Shown here: positions 1 to 9,543 of the stretch, in pieces
How the letters are laid out: each line of letters begins with the position of its first letter
Position numbering within the stretch: position 1 is the stretch's first letter
Assembly: GCA_905235155.1 (NCBI GenBank)
Contig: CAJOKJ010000015.1
Span: 1-39,023 of the forward strand
Direction of reading: 5' to 3'
DNA: 39,023 bases
Source: Candidatus Gastranaerophilales bacterium
Lineage (GTDB): Bacteria; Cyanobacteriota; Vampirovibrionia; Gastranaerophilales; Gastranaerophilaceae
Notes under the pieces: model-generated
What the model saw: the letters and a program-made list of their open reading frames with translations, nothing else
The model's database searches: none
Told to the model about the DNA's origin: nothing
Made by a program: the position numbers and the translations under genes

Positions 1-51
1 ATTCATGGCATTATCTGTTTTCATACTATGGCGATTTTGATTAAAACACAT
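1..51 (-). CDS. Possible 5' end of a gene leaving the window at its left edge
   Basis: An open frame runs on the minus strand from an ATG at 51 to the edge (17 codons), with a second in-frame ATG at 24. An AAAGGA sequence lies immediately before the first ATG, too close to be an ideal ribosome site. The main support is position: it lies directly downstream of promoter copy 1 (89-151), whose twin drives the gene at 18609-19589. No product can be named from so few codons. Confidence 0.3.
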   Translation of the reverse strand, partial: MCFNQNRHSMKTDNAMN

Positions 52-88
52 ATCCTTTGTTTTTCGTTTTATCTATCACCCACATTTT

Positions 89-151
89 TTATATCGACAT
101 GCCTGCATGAAAACTTTAGGAATTAATTTTATCTTGTTACATAAGTTTACA
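89..151 (-). promoter_or_regulatory. Composite promoter element, copy 1: sigma-28-like core plus HLR1-type direct repeat
   Basis: Read on the minus strand this is TGTAAACTTATGTAACAA, 13 bases, CCTAAAGTTTTCATGC, 8 bases, CGATATAA. TAAAGTTT with a (G)TCGATAT about 16 bases after TAAA resembles the FliA/sigma-28 promoter consensus (TAAAGTTT...GCCGATAA). On the plus strand 136-153 reads GTTACATA AG TTTACAAT. That fits the cyanobacterial HLR1 consensus exactly: two (G/T)TTACA(T/A)(T/A) repeats two bases apart, bound by the OmpR-type regulator RpaB. The element recurs without gaps at 19652-19714. It faces a gene leaving the left edge. Promoter and factor identities are inferred. Confidence 0.6.
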
Positions 152-220
152 ATTAATATAAAAAATATGTGGGTCTATCAATATAAACCCACAATATGTT
201 CGTATATTCTCTACTCTTTA

Positions 221-615
221 TTAAGCAACTAAATTCAACTTATTTTGTTGTGCTGCTTCTTTTTCTTTCAATTTCAAATATCTTTCACATTGTTTAGTTT
301 TATCATAACCTAACATAATGCCAAGAATAAAATCTTTTTCCGGAGAAAGTTGGTATAAAGGTGTTTTGCCAAAAGATTTAATAACATCTTATCACCAAAA
401 AACACATTCAAATTATTTCCATCCGGTGTTTCTTGCAAGTGATAATTTAAATTATCACGTTGTAATCTTTTCTCAATAGCATCTCTGTCTTCCACTTGCA
501 TTGTTTGCAAAACAAAAGGACGAATACCATGTTTATAACCATAAATTTGTTCGTTTAAAACAGCAAATTTGTTATTTTTATAATCTGTTGACATGATTGG
601 TCTTATTGATACCAT
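221..615 (-). pseudogene. DUF2023-like small protein, frameshifted
   Basis: From the ATG at 615 the first frame reads through the segment ending NVFFGDK and then leaves the family pattern. One missing base in the A pair near 391 would join it to a second frame beginning DVIKSFGKTPLYQLSPE, containing FILGIMLGYDKTKQCERYL and ending at the TAA at 221-223. The rejoined product is about 131 residues. The order of motifs (HGIRPFVLQT, NVFFG, LSPEKDFILG, GYD..QCERY) matches my recollection of DUF2023, a family of unknown function. A long C-terminal tail is rich in K, E, A and Q. The lesion is the same type as others in the window, so a sequencing indel is as likely as true decay. Confidence 0.65.
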
Positions 616-748
616 TTACTTTATTCTCCTATAATTTATCTTCTGGCTATATAAAATTTATAATATATTTTTTTGCTATCTGAATATAAAAATCTTTACA
701 TTTAATTACAATTTTATTCGTGTTAATATGAAAAAAAAAGGAGAAATT

Positions 749-1584
749 ATGTTAAAAGGACCATTTTTGGACAGAACTTGGATGGGACAAAACCCTGATT
801 ATAATTCAGCGGATATAGTTATGCTCGGAATGCCTTTTGACGGAACAGTGTCATATCGTTCCGGTTCTCGTTTTGCACCCGAAATGTTACGTCTTGCAAG
901 TTGGGGATTGGAAGAATATTCTCCCGAATTTGATAAAGATTTGAATGACGTTAATTATAACGACTGTGGGGATTTGGAATTTCCTCTAGGTAATACTCAA
1001 AAATCACTTGATATGATAGAAGAAAATGTTACTCAGATTTATGCAGACGGAAAGCGTGTTTTTGGTATAGGTGGTGAACATTTAGTTACTTTGCCTGAAT
1101 TTAAAGGTGTTTATAGCAAATATAAAGATATAGCCGTAATTCATTTTGACGCACATACAGATTTAAGAAAAGAATATTTAGGCGAAGAAATGTCACATTC
1201 TGCTGTTATGTATCATATCGGTAAAATTATCGGATTTGAAAATATTAAGCAAATTGGCATAGCTCAGGCATGAAAGAAGAATGGGATTTGATGAAAAAAT
1301 ATAATACACTTTGTCATTCTTATTCTGATTTGGATTGTTTGAAAAGTAAAAAAGTATTTGTAACAGTTGATTTAGATGTTTTAGATACAAGCATAATGCC
1401 AGGAACAGGAACACCTGAGGCAGGTGGATTTACTTTTAAAGAATTAATCAGCTGGTTTAAATATTTAAAAGATTTTGAAATTGTTGGAGCAGATGTAGTT
1501 GAATTAGCACCTGATTATGATGCGTCAGGTGTTTCAACAGCAGTTGCAACAAAGGTAATTCGTGAATTACTTATGGTTATGTAA
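749..1584 (+). pseudogene. speB: Agmatinase SpeB (ureohydrolase), split by one frameshift
   Basis: This enzyme hydrolyses agmatine to putrescine and urea with two Mn ions in the cytoplasm. The ureohydrolase signatures are present in order: GGEHLVTLP, HFDAHTD (metal ligands) and VDLDVLDTSIMPGTGTPEAGG (metal ligands). I place the start at 749 rather than the upstream ATG at 728 because AAGGAG at 738-743 is correctly spaced for 749. The frame breaks near 1261. One missing base, most simply a C, restores IGIRSGMKEEWDL, the expected family sequence. Restored length is about 278 residues, normal for SpeB. The 3' end overlaps the convergent gene by 18 bases. Confidence 0.88.
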
Positions 1585-2808
1585 TTTCGCATAGATTTCT
1601 TCAATAGCAATTTTTATATGTGCATAATTTAAACCGCCTTGCATATAAACTGCATAAGGTGGTCTTATAGGGCCGTCTGCGGAAAGTTCTATGGTTGAAC
1701 CCTCAATAAATGTACCGCCAGCCATAATAACATCATCCACATATCCGGGAATTAATTCGGGCACAGGAGTTACATAACCGTTTATTGGCGATAAAGACTG
1801 AACAGTTTTACAAAATTCAATTAACGGTTCTTTAGCATTAAATGTAATTATTTGAATAATATCCGTTCTTTTATCATTATATTTTGGAGAAGAAATAAAT
1901 CCCATATCTTCAAAAACTTTAGCAGCAAGTGTCATACCTTTAAGAACATCCGCAACAATAGACGGAGCCATAAAAAATCCTTGAAAAATTAAGCGATGTT
2001 GATTGAGCATGGCACCTGATTCAGAGCCTACACCAGGTGCTGTAAGTCTTATTGCAGAGGCTTCAACAAGTTCTTCTTTACCTGCAATATAACCTCCGCA
2101 TTCAACAAGTCCGCCACCCGGATTTTTAATTAGAGAACCGCCTATTAAATCTGCACCAACTTCTATCGGCTCTTTTGTATCTGTAAATTCACCATAACAA
2201 TTATCGACAAAACAAATACAGTTTGGATTTTTAGATTTTACAACTTTACAAATTTGTTCTATAACCTCAATAGTTAATGATTTTCTTGTGTCATAACCTC
2301 TTGAACGTTGAATTAAAACCATTGTTACAGTATCATCAATTTTTTGTTCTAATACTTTGAAATCAATATCATCACCGTTTAAAAGCGGAATTTCATCATA
2401 TAAAATCCCGTTTCCAATAAGTGAATTTCGTTTTGAGAGTTCATTACCCGTAAGTCCAATGACTTCTCTCATTGTGTCATAAGGTGTTCCTGCAACGGAA
2501 ACAAGCTTATCTCCTGCATGCAAATTTCCGAATAAGGCACAAGCAAGCGTGTGTGTTCCTGTTGTGAAGTGAGTTCTCACAATAGCCTTTTCAGCACAAA
2601 ATACTTGTGCATAAACTTTGTCTAAAACCTCACGACCTAAATCGTCATGCCCATAGCCTGAAACAGTATAAAAATGTTCAGGAGCAACTTTGTTGTCCAC
2701 AAAAGCATTTAAGACTTTGCGTTGGTTAAAATCTCTAATTCTTTCTATTTCTTTAAATTGATTTTCAACGGCTTTTTCAGCCTCTAAAATTTTTTCTTGT
2801 GCGTTCAT
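1567..2808 (-). CDS. PLP-dependent enzyme of the methionine gamma-lyase / aluminium resistance family
   Basis: The 413-residue protein matches the family annotated 'aluminium resistance protein' or 'methionine gamma-lyase family' (PF06838; YnbB in Bacillus subtilis), fold-type I PLP enzymes. Visible features are the N-terminal QRKVLNAF...VSGYGHDDLGRE segment, RTHFTTGTHTLACALFGNL, the DNCYGEF segment expected to hold the cofactor-contacting Asp, and GGSLIKNPGGGLVECGGY with the likely Schiff-base Lys. Length is normal for the family. The true substrate is not established. It converges on speB and diverges from the vWA gene at 2884. Confidence 0.88.
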   Translation of the reverse strand: MNAQEKILEAEKAVENQFKEIERIRDFNQRKVLNAFVDNKVAPEHFYTVSGYGHDDLGREVLDKVYAQVFCAEKAIVRTHFTTGTHTLACALFGNLHAGDKLVSVAGTPYDTMREVIGLTGNELSKRNSLIGNGILYDEIPLLNGDDIDFKVLEQKIDDTVTMVLIQRSRGYDTRKSLTIEVIEQICKVVKSKNPNCICFVDNCYGEFTDTKEPIEVGADLIGGSLIKNPGGGLVECGGYIAGKEELVEASAIRLTAPGVGSESGAMLNQHRLIFQGFFMAPSIVADVLKGMTLAAKVFEDMGFISSPKYNDKRTDIIQIITFNAKEPLIEFCKTVQSLSPINGYVTPVPELIPGYVDDVIMAGGTFIEGSTIELSADGPIRPPYAVYMQGGLNYAHIKIAIEEIYAKLHNHK

Positions 2809-2883
2809 ATTTAAAATTTTAGCACGAATATTTGATAATTGGCGGATTAAAAGTTTTTATAATCGCTTAAAATTATATTTATT

Positions 2884-3600
2884 ATGATGATGAGAAATAT
2901 AATATTAACCTATTTTTTAATTTTTTGTATAAATGTAGTGTTTGCAGAAAGTTACAGAGTTCAATCACCTGAAAATCCGAATATTGAGATTAAAAATGAA
3001 CAAACACTTTTTATACTTGATTTTTCAAACAGTATGAATGAATTTTTAAATTCACGTAAAAAAGTAGATATAATGCTTGATACAATGAGAGAAATTTTGC
3101 CAAAAATAAGTTCTCAAAATTCGGTTGGAATGAGGGCTTATGGTTATAGAATGGGTGTAACACCTTATGACAGTTGCAAAGCCTCAAAATTAATGGTGCC
3201 GATAACAAAAGGCGGTAGTCATCTTGTATCAAAACAAATAGAAAAAACACATGCAATGGGTATGACACCGATAACTTATTCACTAAAATCAGCATTAAAT
3301 AAGGATTTTAAATATTTTAACGGACAAAAACATATAATTTTATTAACAGACGGTGGCGAAAACTGCGACGAAAGTCCTTGTACATTTATGACAAAGAATT
3401 TAAGATTTTATCCAAATGTAAAAATAGACGTAATTGCATACGACATAAGCAATCAAGATGACATATCACAACTTGAATGTGTTGCACTTGTAACAAAAGG
3501 ACAGTTTTATACTGCAAACACAGCCGCAGAACTTGCAAACAGTCTAAACAATTCCCTAAACATAGAAAAAGAAGTCGAGGGAAAAATCATTTTGCCATAA
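2884..3600 (+). CDS. Secreted von Willebrand factor A domain protein
   Basis: A signal peptide (residues 1-21, cleavage after VFA) is followed by one vWA domain. The metal-dependent adhesion site is intact: DFSNSM near residue 46, a Thr in MGMTPITYS and the Asp in ILLTDGGENC. Paired cysteines (CDESPC; also near C97 and C198) suggest an oxidised extracytoplasmic location. There is no C-terminal membrane anchor, so it is probably periplasmic or released. It stands alone, with a small HTH gene convergent downstream. The start region has three consecutive ATGs and no clear ribosome site. The ligand is unknown. Confidence 0.8.
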   Translation: MMMRNIILTYFLIFCINVVFAESYRVQSPENPNIEIKNEQTLFILDFSNSMNEFLNSRKKVDIMLDTMREILPKISSQNSVGMRAYGYRMGVTPYDSCKASKLMVPITKGGSHLVSKQIEKTHAMGMTPITYSLKSALNKDFKYFNGQKHIILLTDGGENCDESPCTFMTKNLRFYPNVKIDVIAYDISNQDDISQLECVALVTKGQFYTANTAAELANSLNNSLNIEKEVEGKIILP

Positions 3601-3604
3601 AATA

Positions 3605-3826
3605 TTATACTTCTTCTACTTTCTTAAATTCTATTTGATAACCCAAAAGTTCTGCTATTATTAGCATATCATTATATGATAACGTACCGTTACTTAATTT
3701 TTGAGAAAGATTATTTGGCAAACATCTTTTACCTTTTTTATCAGATAACATTACTGCGAGTTCTTTTAATTTTACTCCCTCTTGTGCAAGTAATGTTTTT
3801 ACCTGTTCTCTTACCAATAATTTCAT
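3605..3826 (-). CDS. Small helix-turn-helix-like protein (first of a paralogous pair)
   Basis: The protein has 73 residues with the pattern REQVKTLLAQEGVKLKELAVML...NNLSQKLSNGTLSYNDMLIIAELLGYQIEF, which reads as a compact Cro/CI-like five-helix HTH. It is the downstream member of a tandem pair. The gene at 3830-4031 aligns with it over most of its length and ends 3 bases before this start, so the two are probably co-transcribed. Twin palindromes at 4082-4115 lie upstream and are plausible operators. The HTH assignment rests on helix pattern and context. Confidence 0.6.
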   Translation of the reverse strand: MKLLVREQVKTLLAQEGVKLKELAVMLSDKKGKRCLPNNLSQKLSNGTLSYNDMLIIAELLGYQIEFKKVEEV

Positions 3827-3829
3827 ATT

Positions 3830-4031
3830 TTAGTTTAAATCCTTAATCTCAATTTTATGATTAAAAATTTTTGCTATATTTTCAAATTCATGAAATGTCA
3901 ATGTTCCTCGTACAAGTTTTGCATTAAGACTACCACGAGTATATTTTTTACCGGTTATCTTTGTCATTTCTTCTGCCAATCTTTCATAAGTTGACTGATT
4001 TACAATAATTAATTTGAGCCCTTAAATTCAT
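3830..4031 (-). pseudogene. Second small HTH-like protein, 5' end apparently frameshifted
   Basis: The main frame contains TYERLAEEMTKITGKKYTRG, then SLNAKLVRGTLTFHEFENIAKIF and NHKIEIKDLN before the TAA at 3830-3832. This is clearly paralogous to the neighbour at 3605-3826. It has no ATG in frame. An ATG at 4031 in another frame gives MNLRAQI, matching the expected N-terminus. About five bases missing in an AATTAATT tract near 4010 would join them. It is either a decaying paralogue, a slippage-prone tract or an assembly error. Confidence 0.5.
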
Positions 4032-4081
4032 TTTTTTATTATAAATTATTTGACAAAAATTAAAAACTATTTTATTATATA

Positions 4082-4115
4082 ATACTATATAGTATCATTA
4101 GATACTGTGTAGTAT
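4082..4115. promoter_or_regulatory. Twin operator-like palindromes between divergent genes
   Basis: Two copies of ATACTnnnnAGTAT lie at 4082-4095 (central ATAT) and 4102-4115 (central GTGT). Their centres are exactly 20 bp apart, two helical turns, as expected for cooperative binding of two dimers on one face of DNA. They sit between the HTH pair on the minus strand and the unknown gene starting at 4132 on the plus strand. Either HTH protein could be the ligand, by inference. Confidence 0.6.
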
Positions 4116-4131
4116 TATATTAAGAGATATT

Positions 4132-4452
4132 ATGGAAGAATTAGAATATTTAATAAAAAAGAAAAAACTAAAGGATAATTATTATATCAAATTTAGACAA
4201 TGCTTTTTAGAAACCAATGATTTAAAACAAACTATTGAAAAACCATTTAAAATAGTATGCATAAGCAGCATCAGAGCAAACTTTTATCTTGAATTTTTAG
4301 AATACTGTATTAATAAATTAATACAAGAAAAAGATATTTATGAAAATTTATCTTTTCAACAAAAAAAAGAAATAAATTGCATTTATAATAGTTTGCACAA
4401 CATACATTATTATTCAACACAAAATCTTGAATATATTTCTGATTTAACATAA
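4132..4452 (+). CDS. Hypothetical protein, 106 residues
   Basis: I do not recognise this protein. It is lysine-, isoleucine- and tyrosine-rich, predicted mostly helical, and has no signal peptide or transmembrane segment. A central CISSIRANFYLEFLEYCINKL stretch is amphipathic. It begins 17 bases after the twin palindromes at 4082-4115 and is divergent from the small HTH genes, so it is probably controlled through them. It ends in a strong terminator. Its A+T content is higher than that of the housekeeping genes nearby, which would fit acquisition by transfer. Confidence 0.55.
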   Translation: MEELEYLIKKKKLKDNYYIKFRQCFLETNDLKQTIEKPFKIVCISSIRANFYLEFLEYCINKLIQEKDIYENLSFQQKKEINCIYNSLHNIHYYSTQNLEYISDLT

Positions 4453-4487
4453 AATGTCGGGCTTTTAATAAAAAAGCCCGACATTTT
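4451..4487. terminator. Bidirectional intrinsic terminator
   Basis: A stem of about 16 bp, AAAATGTCGGGCTTTT (4451-4466) with its complement at 4472-4487, closes a five-base loop. A and T runs on both sides let it serve the plus-strand gene ending at 4452 and the minus-strand ahcY ending at 4506. Confidence 0.85.
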
Positions 4488-4505
4488 TATTATCAATTTT
4501 ATAAA

Positions 4506-5759
<1,254 letters not shown>

Positions 5760-5770
5760 GATTTCCTTCC

Positions 5771-5932
5771 TTATTTCTCGTAAGCCAAACTTATAGTTAA
5801 GTTTTCACTGTTTGTATGCACAATAGCCCATCTTAAAGGGTTTAAAATATTTTGTTTTTTAAATTCATTTTCTATATATTCTGTCGATATATCTTCCGTA
5901 TTTGGTATTAAAACTATTTCTGATGTAATCAT
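5771..5932 (-). CDS. Small ORF (53 residues) immediately upstream of ahcY
   Basis: The frame runs from the ATG at 5932 to the TAA at 5771, 11 bases before the ahcY start. It encodes an acidic, soluble peptide starting MITSEIVLIPNTEDISTEYI and containing NPLRWAIVHT, with no signal or membrane segment. The codon pattern is coding-like and the ahcY ribosome site follows its stop, so the two are likely co-transcribed and perhaps translationally coupled. I cannot name a family. It could be a small partner or regulator of the methyl cycle, but only position supports that. Confidence 0.6.
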   Translation of the reverse strand: MITSEIVLIPNTEDISTEYIENEFKKQNILNPLRWAIVHTNSENLTISLAYEK

Positions 5933-5973
5933 AATTTCATTATACTACAATAATCGTATATTGTACACTAATT

Positions 5974-7818
5974 TTATTCAACTGTTACAGATTTTGCCAA
6001 GTTTCTTGGTTGGTCAACATCTTTGCCTAAAAATTCTGCAATATAATATGCTAATAATTGTAACGGAATTATTGCCATTATTGGTGAAATTAGTTCGTGT
6101 ACGTGAGGCACATTTAGAACATAGTCGAACAAATCTTCCAATTTTTCGTCTGTTGAATCTGTTAGAGCAATCATTCTTGCATTTCTCGCTTTTGATTCTT
6201 GTGCGTTTGAAAGTATTTTTTCATAAACTTTTCCACTCATTAGTATTGATAAGACAGGTAAAGTTTCGTCTAACATTGCAATAGGGCCGTGTTTTAATTC
6301 GCCTGCCGGATATCCTGTTGCATTTATATAACTGATTTCTTTTAATTTTAATGCACCTTCAAGAGCAGTTGCATAGTTTATTCCCCTTGCAATAAAAATA
6401 AAATTCTTTGAACTTGAGTACATTCTTGAACATTTTTGTATTTTTTCTTTTTTTGTTAAAAGAAGTTCGATTTTTTGCGGAAGTAGTAAAAGTTCATTTT
6501 TTATTTCTTTTAAGTAATTTTCCTCAACAGAGCCTTTTATCTCTGCTAAGTGAATTGCCAAAGCATAAAATGCCATAAGTTGAGCGACATAAGATTTTGT
6601 AGCCGCAACAGAAACTTCAATACCAGCATTGACAGGAATTAAACTATCTGCTTCCCTTGCCATAGCGGAATCAGGTCTGTTTGTAATAATTAAAATGTGT
6701 GAACCTCTTGCTTTGGATTGTTTTACTGCTGTCAAGGTATCTGCTGTTTCACCTGATTGAGATACACCTATTACAAGTGTATGTTCGTCCGTAACAGTTG
6801 TTCTGTAAATATATTCACTTGATGCTTCAACATCAACAGGAATATGACAAAGTTCTTCAATAATATATTTACCCACAAGTGCTGCGTGAAGCGATGTACC
6901 GCAAGCAACAACCTGTATCCTGTTTAAATTTTTTAAGGACTCTTTATCAAGCTTTACTTCATCTAAGACAATTTTAGCATCTGCCGTATGAAGCTTGCCT
7001 GATAAGAAATTTCTTATTACATCAGGTTGTTCATGGATTTCTTTAAGCATAAAGTGTTTGTAGCCCATTTTGCTTAAAGCAATCGGCTCCCAAGGCAGTA
7101 ATTCTACTTTTGGTTGAATTTTGTTATTTTCAGCATCAAAAAGTTCTATGCTATCAGCCTTTAAAATTGCAATTTGATTATCATCAAGATAAATTGCACG
7201 TTTTGTATGTTCAATAATTGCAGGAACATCAGAAGCTGCAAAATTTTCACCTTCACCAACACCGATTAATAACGGAGCATTTCTTCTTGTTGCAATAATT
7301 GTATTTTTAACGTCCTGATGAATTATACATAGTGCATAAGCACCTTCTAATTCTTTTGTTGCAAGTCTTACTGCTTCTTTTAAATCATTTGTTTTTTCGT
7401 ATTTTTTAGCAACCAAATGAGCAACCGTTTCTGTATCAGTTTCTGATTTAAAAACAACACCTTGTTTTTCCAGTTCTGCTCTTAATTCTTTATAATTTTC
7501 AATAATACCGTTGTGAACAACTGCTAATTTACCGCTATTACTTGTGTGGGGGTGAGCATTAATTTCATTAGGAATTCCGTGTGTTGCCCAGCGAATATGA
7601 CCGATACCTACTTTTGCAGTTTTTATTTCATCTTGCTTTTCTGTTAAAAGGTCTTTTAAATTTTGCAATTTACCTTCTGCTTTATAAACCTTTGTAAGAC
7701 CATCTGCAATAACCGCAACACCTGATGAGTCATATCCTCTGTACTCGAGAGAACTTAATCCGCTTGTTAAAACTTCCGGTACAGATTTTTCACCTACATA
7801 TCCGACTATTCCACACAT
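5974..7818 (-). CDS. glmS: Glutamine-fructose-6-phosphate aminotransferase (isomerising)
   Basis: GlmS makes glucosamine-6-phosphate from fructose-6-phosphate and glutamine, the first step to UDP-GlcNAc for peptidoglycan and LPS. The 614 residues are near the usual 609. The N-terminal glutaminase domain begins MCGIVGYVG with the catalytic Cys2 and includes HIRWATHG and VVHNGIIENY. Two SIS domains follow: VVACGTSLHAALVGKY, GVSQSGETADT and the sugar-phosphate loop near EVSVAATKSY, then FIARGINYATALEGALKLKEISY. The C-terminal DQPRNLAKSVTVE is the family's conserved end. I see no glmS ribozyme in the 115 bases upstream. Confidence 0.97.
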   Translation of the reverse strand: MCGIVGYVGEKSVPEVLTSGLSSLEYRGYDSSGVAVIADGLTKVYKAEGKLQNLKDLLTEKQDEIKTAKVGIGHIRWATHGIPNEINAHPHTSNSGKLAVVHNGIIENYKELRAELEKQGVVFKSETDTETVAHLVAKKYEKTNDLKEAVRLATKELEGAYALCIIHQDVKNTIIATRRNAPLLIGVGEGENFAASDVPAIIEHTKRAIYLDDNQIAILKADSIELFDAENNKIQPKVELLPWEPIALSKMGYKHFMLKEIHEQPDVIRNFLSGKLHTADAKIVLDEVKLDKESLKNLNRIQVVACGTSLHAALVGKYIIEELCHIPVDVEASSEYIYRTTVTDEHTLVIGVSQSGETADTLTAVKQSKARGSHILIITNRPDSAMAREADSLIPVNAGIEVSVAATKSYVAQLMAFYALAIHLAEIKGSVEENYLKEIKNELLLLPQKIELLLTKKEKIQKCSRMYSSSKNFIFIARGINYATALEGALKLKEISYINATGYPAGELKHGPIAMLDETLPVLSILMSGKVYEKILSNAQESKARNARMIALTDSTDEKLEDLFDYVLNVPHVHELISPIMAIIPLQLLAYYIAEFLGKDVDQPRNLAKSVTVE

Positions 7819-7933
7819 ATTGTATATATAACCTTTCTAATTGTTATTCCAAAATCTTATAACATTTTATCATAAAAAATTATCTTGCAAATAGCATTTT
7901 ATTATTATAAAATTTTGTTAATAAGGAGGTTAT

Positions 7934-8629
7934 ATGAAAAGATTACTATTGATATTAACGTTATTATTCATAGGACTTGCATCACAAGCAAATGAAATTA
8001 TTATTTCAGGTATTACTACCGAAAACATTTGGCAAAAACTTGGCACAAGAGAAAAAAAATTAAATATTGTTGGTGCAAAATTGTTGAATGCAAACAAAAT
8101 TAATAAAAGAGTTGTATTTAATGTAAATGGTTCAAATTCTGTAAACGCATTTGCAGCATATTCAAATAAAACTGTTTCCGTAAACAAAGGCACTTTTAAT
8201 TACATAGATAATGATGATGAATTGGCAGCAGTTTTAGCACATGAAATTGCACATGCTATTGATTATTACGGAGGATTTGGCAAAGCTATTGCAATGACTT
8301 TTAACAGCAAATCTTATGAACATAAAGCTGATTTATTAGCTATTGATTACATGGTAAATGCGGGTTATAACCCTATTGCAATGATTACTGTTATGAATAA
8401 AATCGGTAGCGAAAGTGTTTGGGATTGGGGTATTTTTTGGAGTCATCCGAAAACTTCATCACGACTTCTGAAAGATTACGAATATATTTACGTAAAATAC
8501 CCTAAATATTTAACCTCGGATATGACAAAAAATATCAATTACGTGAATTGGACTTACACTGCACAAAAAGATATTAACAAATTTGAACAAAAAGAAAAAG
8601 CCAAAGCAGCAAAAAGAGGCAATTTGTAA
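7934..8629 (+). CDS. Secreted M48-family zinc metallopeptidase
   Basis: A signal peptide (about 1-19, ending ASQA) precedes a single M48 catalytic domain. The zinc site is LAHEIAHAID near residue 103, and the third ligand is the Glu in YEHKADLLAIDYMV. This resembles periplasmic BepA/LoiP- or Oma1-type peptidases without the multi-TM part of HtpX, so a role in envelope protein quality control is likely. It is 231 residues and ends in a KEKAKAAKR basic tail. A strong AGGAGG site precedes the ATG. Its stop overlaps the next ATG (TAATG), starting a tight operon of envelope proteins that runs to 10200. Confidence 0.88.
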   Translation: MKRLLLILTLLFIGLASQANEIIISGITTENIWQKLGTREKKLNIVGAKLLNANKINKRVVFNVNGSNSVNAFAAYSNKTVSVNKGTFNYIDNDDELAAVLAHEIAHAIDYYGGFGKAIAMTFNSKSYEHKADLLAIDYMVNAGYNPIAMITVMNKIGSESVWDWGIFWSHPKTSSRLLKDYEYIYVKYPKYLTSDMTKNINYVNWTYTAQKDINKFEQKEKAKAAKRGNL

Positions 8630-9078
8630 TGCATAAACAAATTTGCATTATTATTGCATTTTTATTTTGCCAACAAGTTTTCGCATCAGAAATTGCAGTG
8701 AAAATTACACCTGTAAAACTATATTCAACTTGCCAAACTAATATACAAGAAGGTGATTTGCTTGAATTTAAAACTGTTGAAAATGTTGGAAATATAAAAG
8801 CAGGAACAAAAGTTACCGGACTTTTAACAGAACGCAAAGAAAACGGTTTTTCAGGTAATGTTGCAAGCCTTTATATAGAACAATTTAAAATTAATGATAA
8901 AAATTTAAACGGAATAATTTACCAAAAAGGTAATCCCCATACTGTTTATTTTGAATATTTTGACTGGCTTTTTGCTCTGCCGCTAAAAATATTCAACTCA
9001 ACAGCTTCTTATGTTAGAGGCGGAGAGGCATTTTTACGACCGAATAAAGATATTTTTACATTGTATTTGAAGGATTAA
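8629..9078 (+). CDS. Secreted beta-rich protein of a GTxVxG family (paralogue of next gene)
   Basis: The protein has 149 residues with a signal peptide cleaved near VFAS. The mature part reads EIAVKITPVKLYSTCQTNIQEGD, then AGTKVTGLLTERKENGFSGN and LYIEQFKIN. The order ITP..., EGD, (A/K)GTxVTG and IEQF recurs in the next gene and, loosely, in those at 30081 and 30853. Its start overlaps the M48 gene stop, implying coupling. It is probably periplasmic or outer-membrane associated. I cannot assign a named family or function. Confidence 0.7.
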   Translation: MHKQICIIIAFLFCQQVFASEIAVKITPVKLYSTCQTNIQEGDLLEFKTVENVGNIKAGTKVTGLLTERKENGFSGNVASLYIEQFKINDKNLNGIIYQKGNPHTVYFEYFDWLFALPLKIFNSTASYVRGGEAFLRPNKDIFTLYLKD

Positions 9079-9081
9079 TTT

Positions 9082-9540
9082 ATGAAAAAATTTTTTTTAA
9101 TATTTTGTATAATTATGTTGTCGACACAAACAGTAAATGCAGAAAAATTACCCATAAAAATAACACCAGCACAAGTAATTTCAACTTATAATGACGAAAT
9201 AGAAATAGGCGACTGGATAAAATTTAAAGTTGTAAATGATGTTTATTACAACGAAAAATTATATATAAAAAAAGATACAACAGTTACTGGAATAGTTGAT
9301 AATGTTCATGAAAACGGAATTATTGCTGACAATGCAGAAATTGTATTAAAGCAATTTGTACTTAGAGATGTGAATAACAGACTTTTAAAAATAAATTATA
9401 CATTAACTTTAAACCGTGATAATGCTGAATGCTACGGTTTAGGATACAAAACTAAAAAATATATCGGTTTTATATTTAAAGGAAATGAAATATATGTAAA
9501 ACCTGAAACTACGACTTACAACCTGTTTTTAGAGAAATAA
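9082..9540 (+). CDS. Secreted beta-rich protein of the same family
   Basis: The protein has 152 residues with a signal peptide ending near VNAE. The mature region aligns with the preceding gene (ITPAQVISTYNDEIEIGD, KKDTTVTGIVDN, IVLKQFVLRD), so the pair arose by tandem duplication. They are diverged at the protein level, which argues against a recent copy. Three bases separate it from the upstream gene and three from the downstream gene. It lacks the cysteine found in its sibling. Function is unknown; co-transcription with an M48 peptidase points to the envelope. Confidence 0.7.
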   Translation: MKKFFLIFCIIMLSTQTVNAEKLPIKITPAQVISTYNDEIEIGDWIKFKVVNDVYYNEKLYIKKDTTVTGIVDNVHENGIIADNAEIVLKQFVLRDVNNRLLKINYTLTLNRDNAECYGLGYKTKKYIGFIFKGNEIYVKPETTTYNLFLEK

Positions 9541-9543
9541 TAT

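Noticed and set aside
695-712. TTTACATT TA ATTACAAT upstream of speB, an HLR1-like direct repeat
   Set aside because: The second repeat starts with A instead of G/T, and no sigma-28-like core follows at the spacing seen in the two good copies. In AT-rich DNA this could be chance.
5961-6284. Plus-strand open frame opposite glmS
   Set aside because: It is antisense to the strongly conserved C-terminal SIS domain, with no ribosome site or family resemblance.
7819-7933. Possible glmS ribozyme upstream of glmS
   Set aside because: The gap is only 115 bases of AT-rich DNA shared with a divergent promoter, and no ribozyme core elements are visible.
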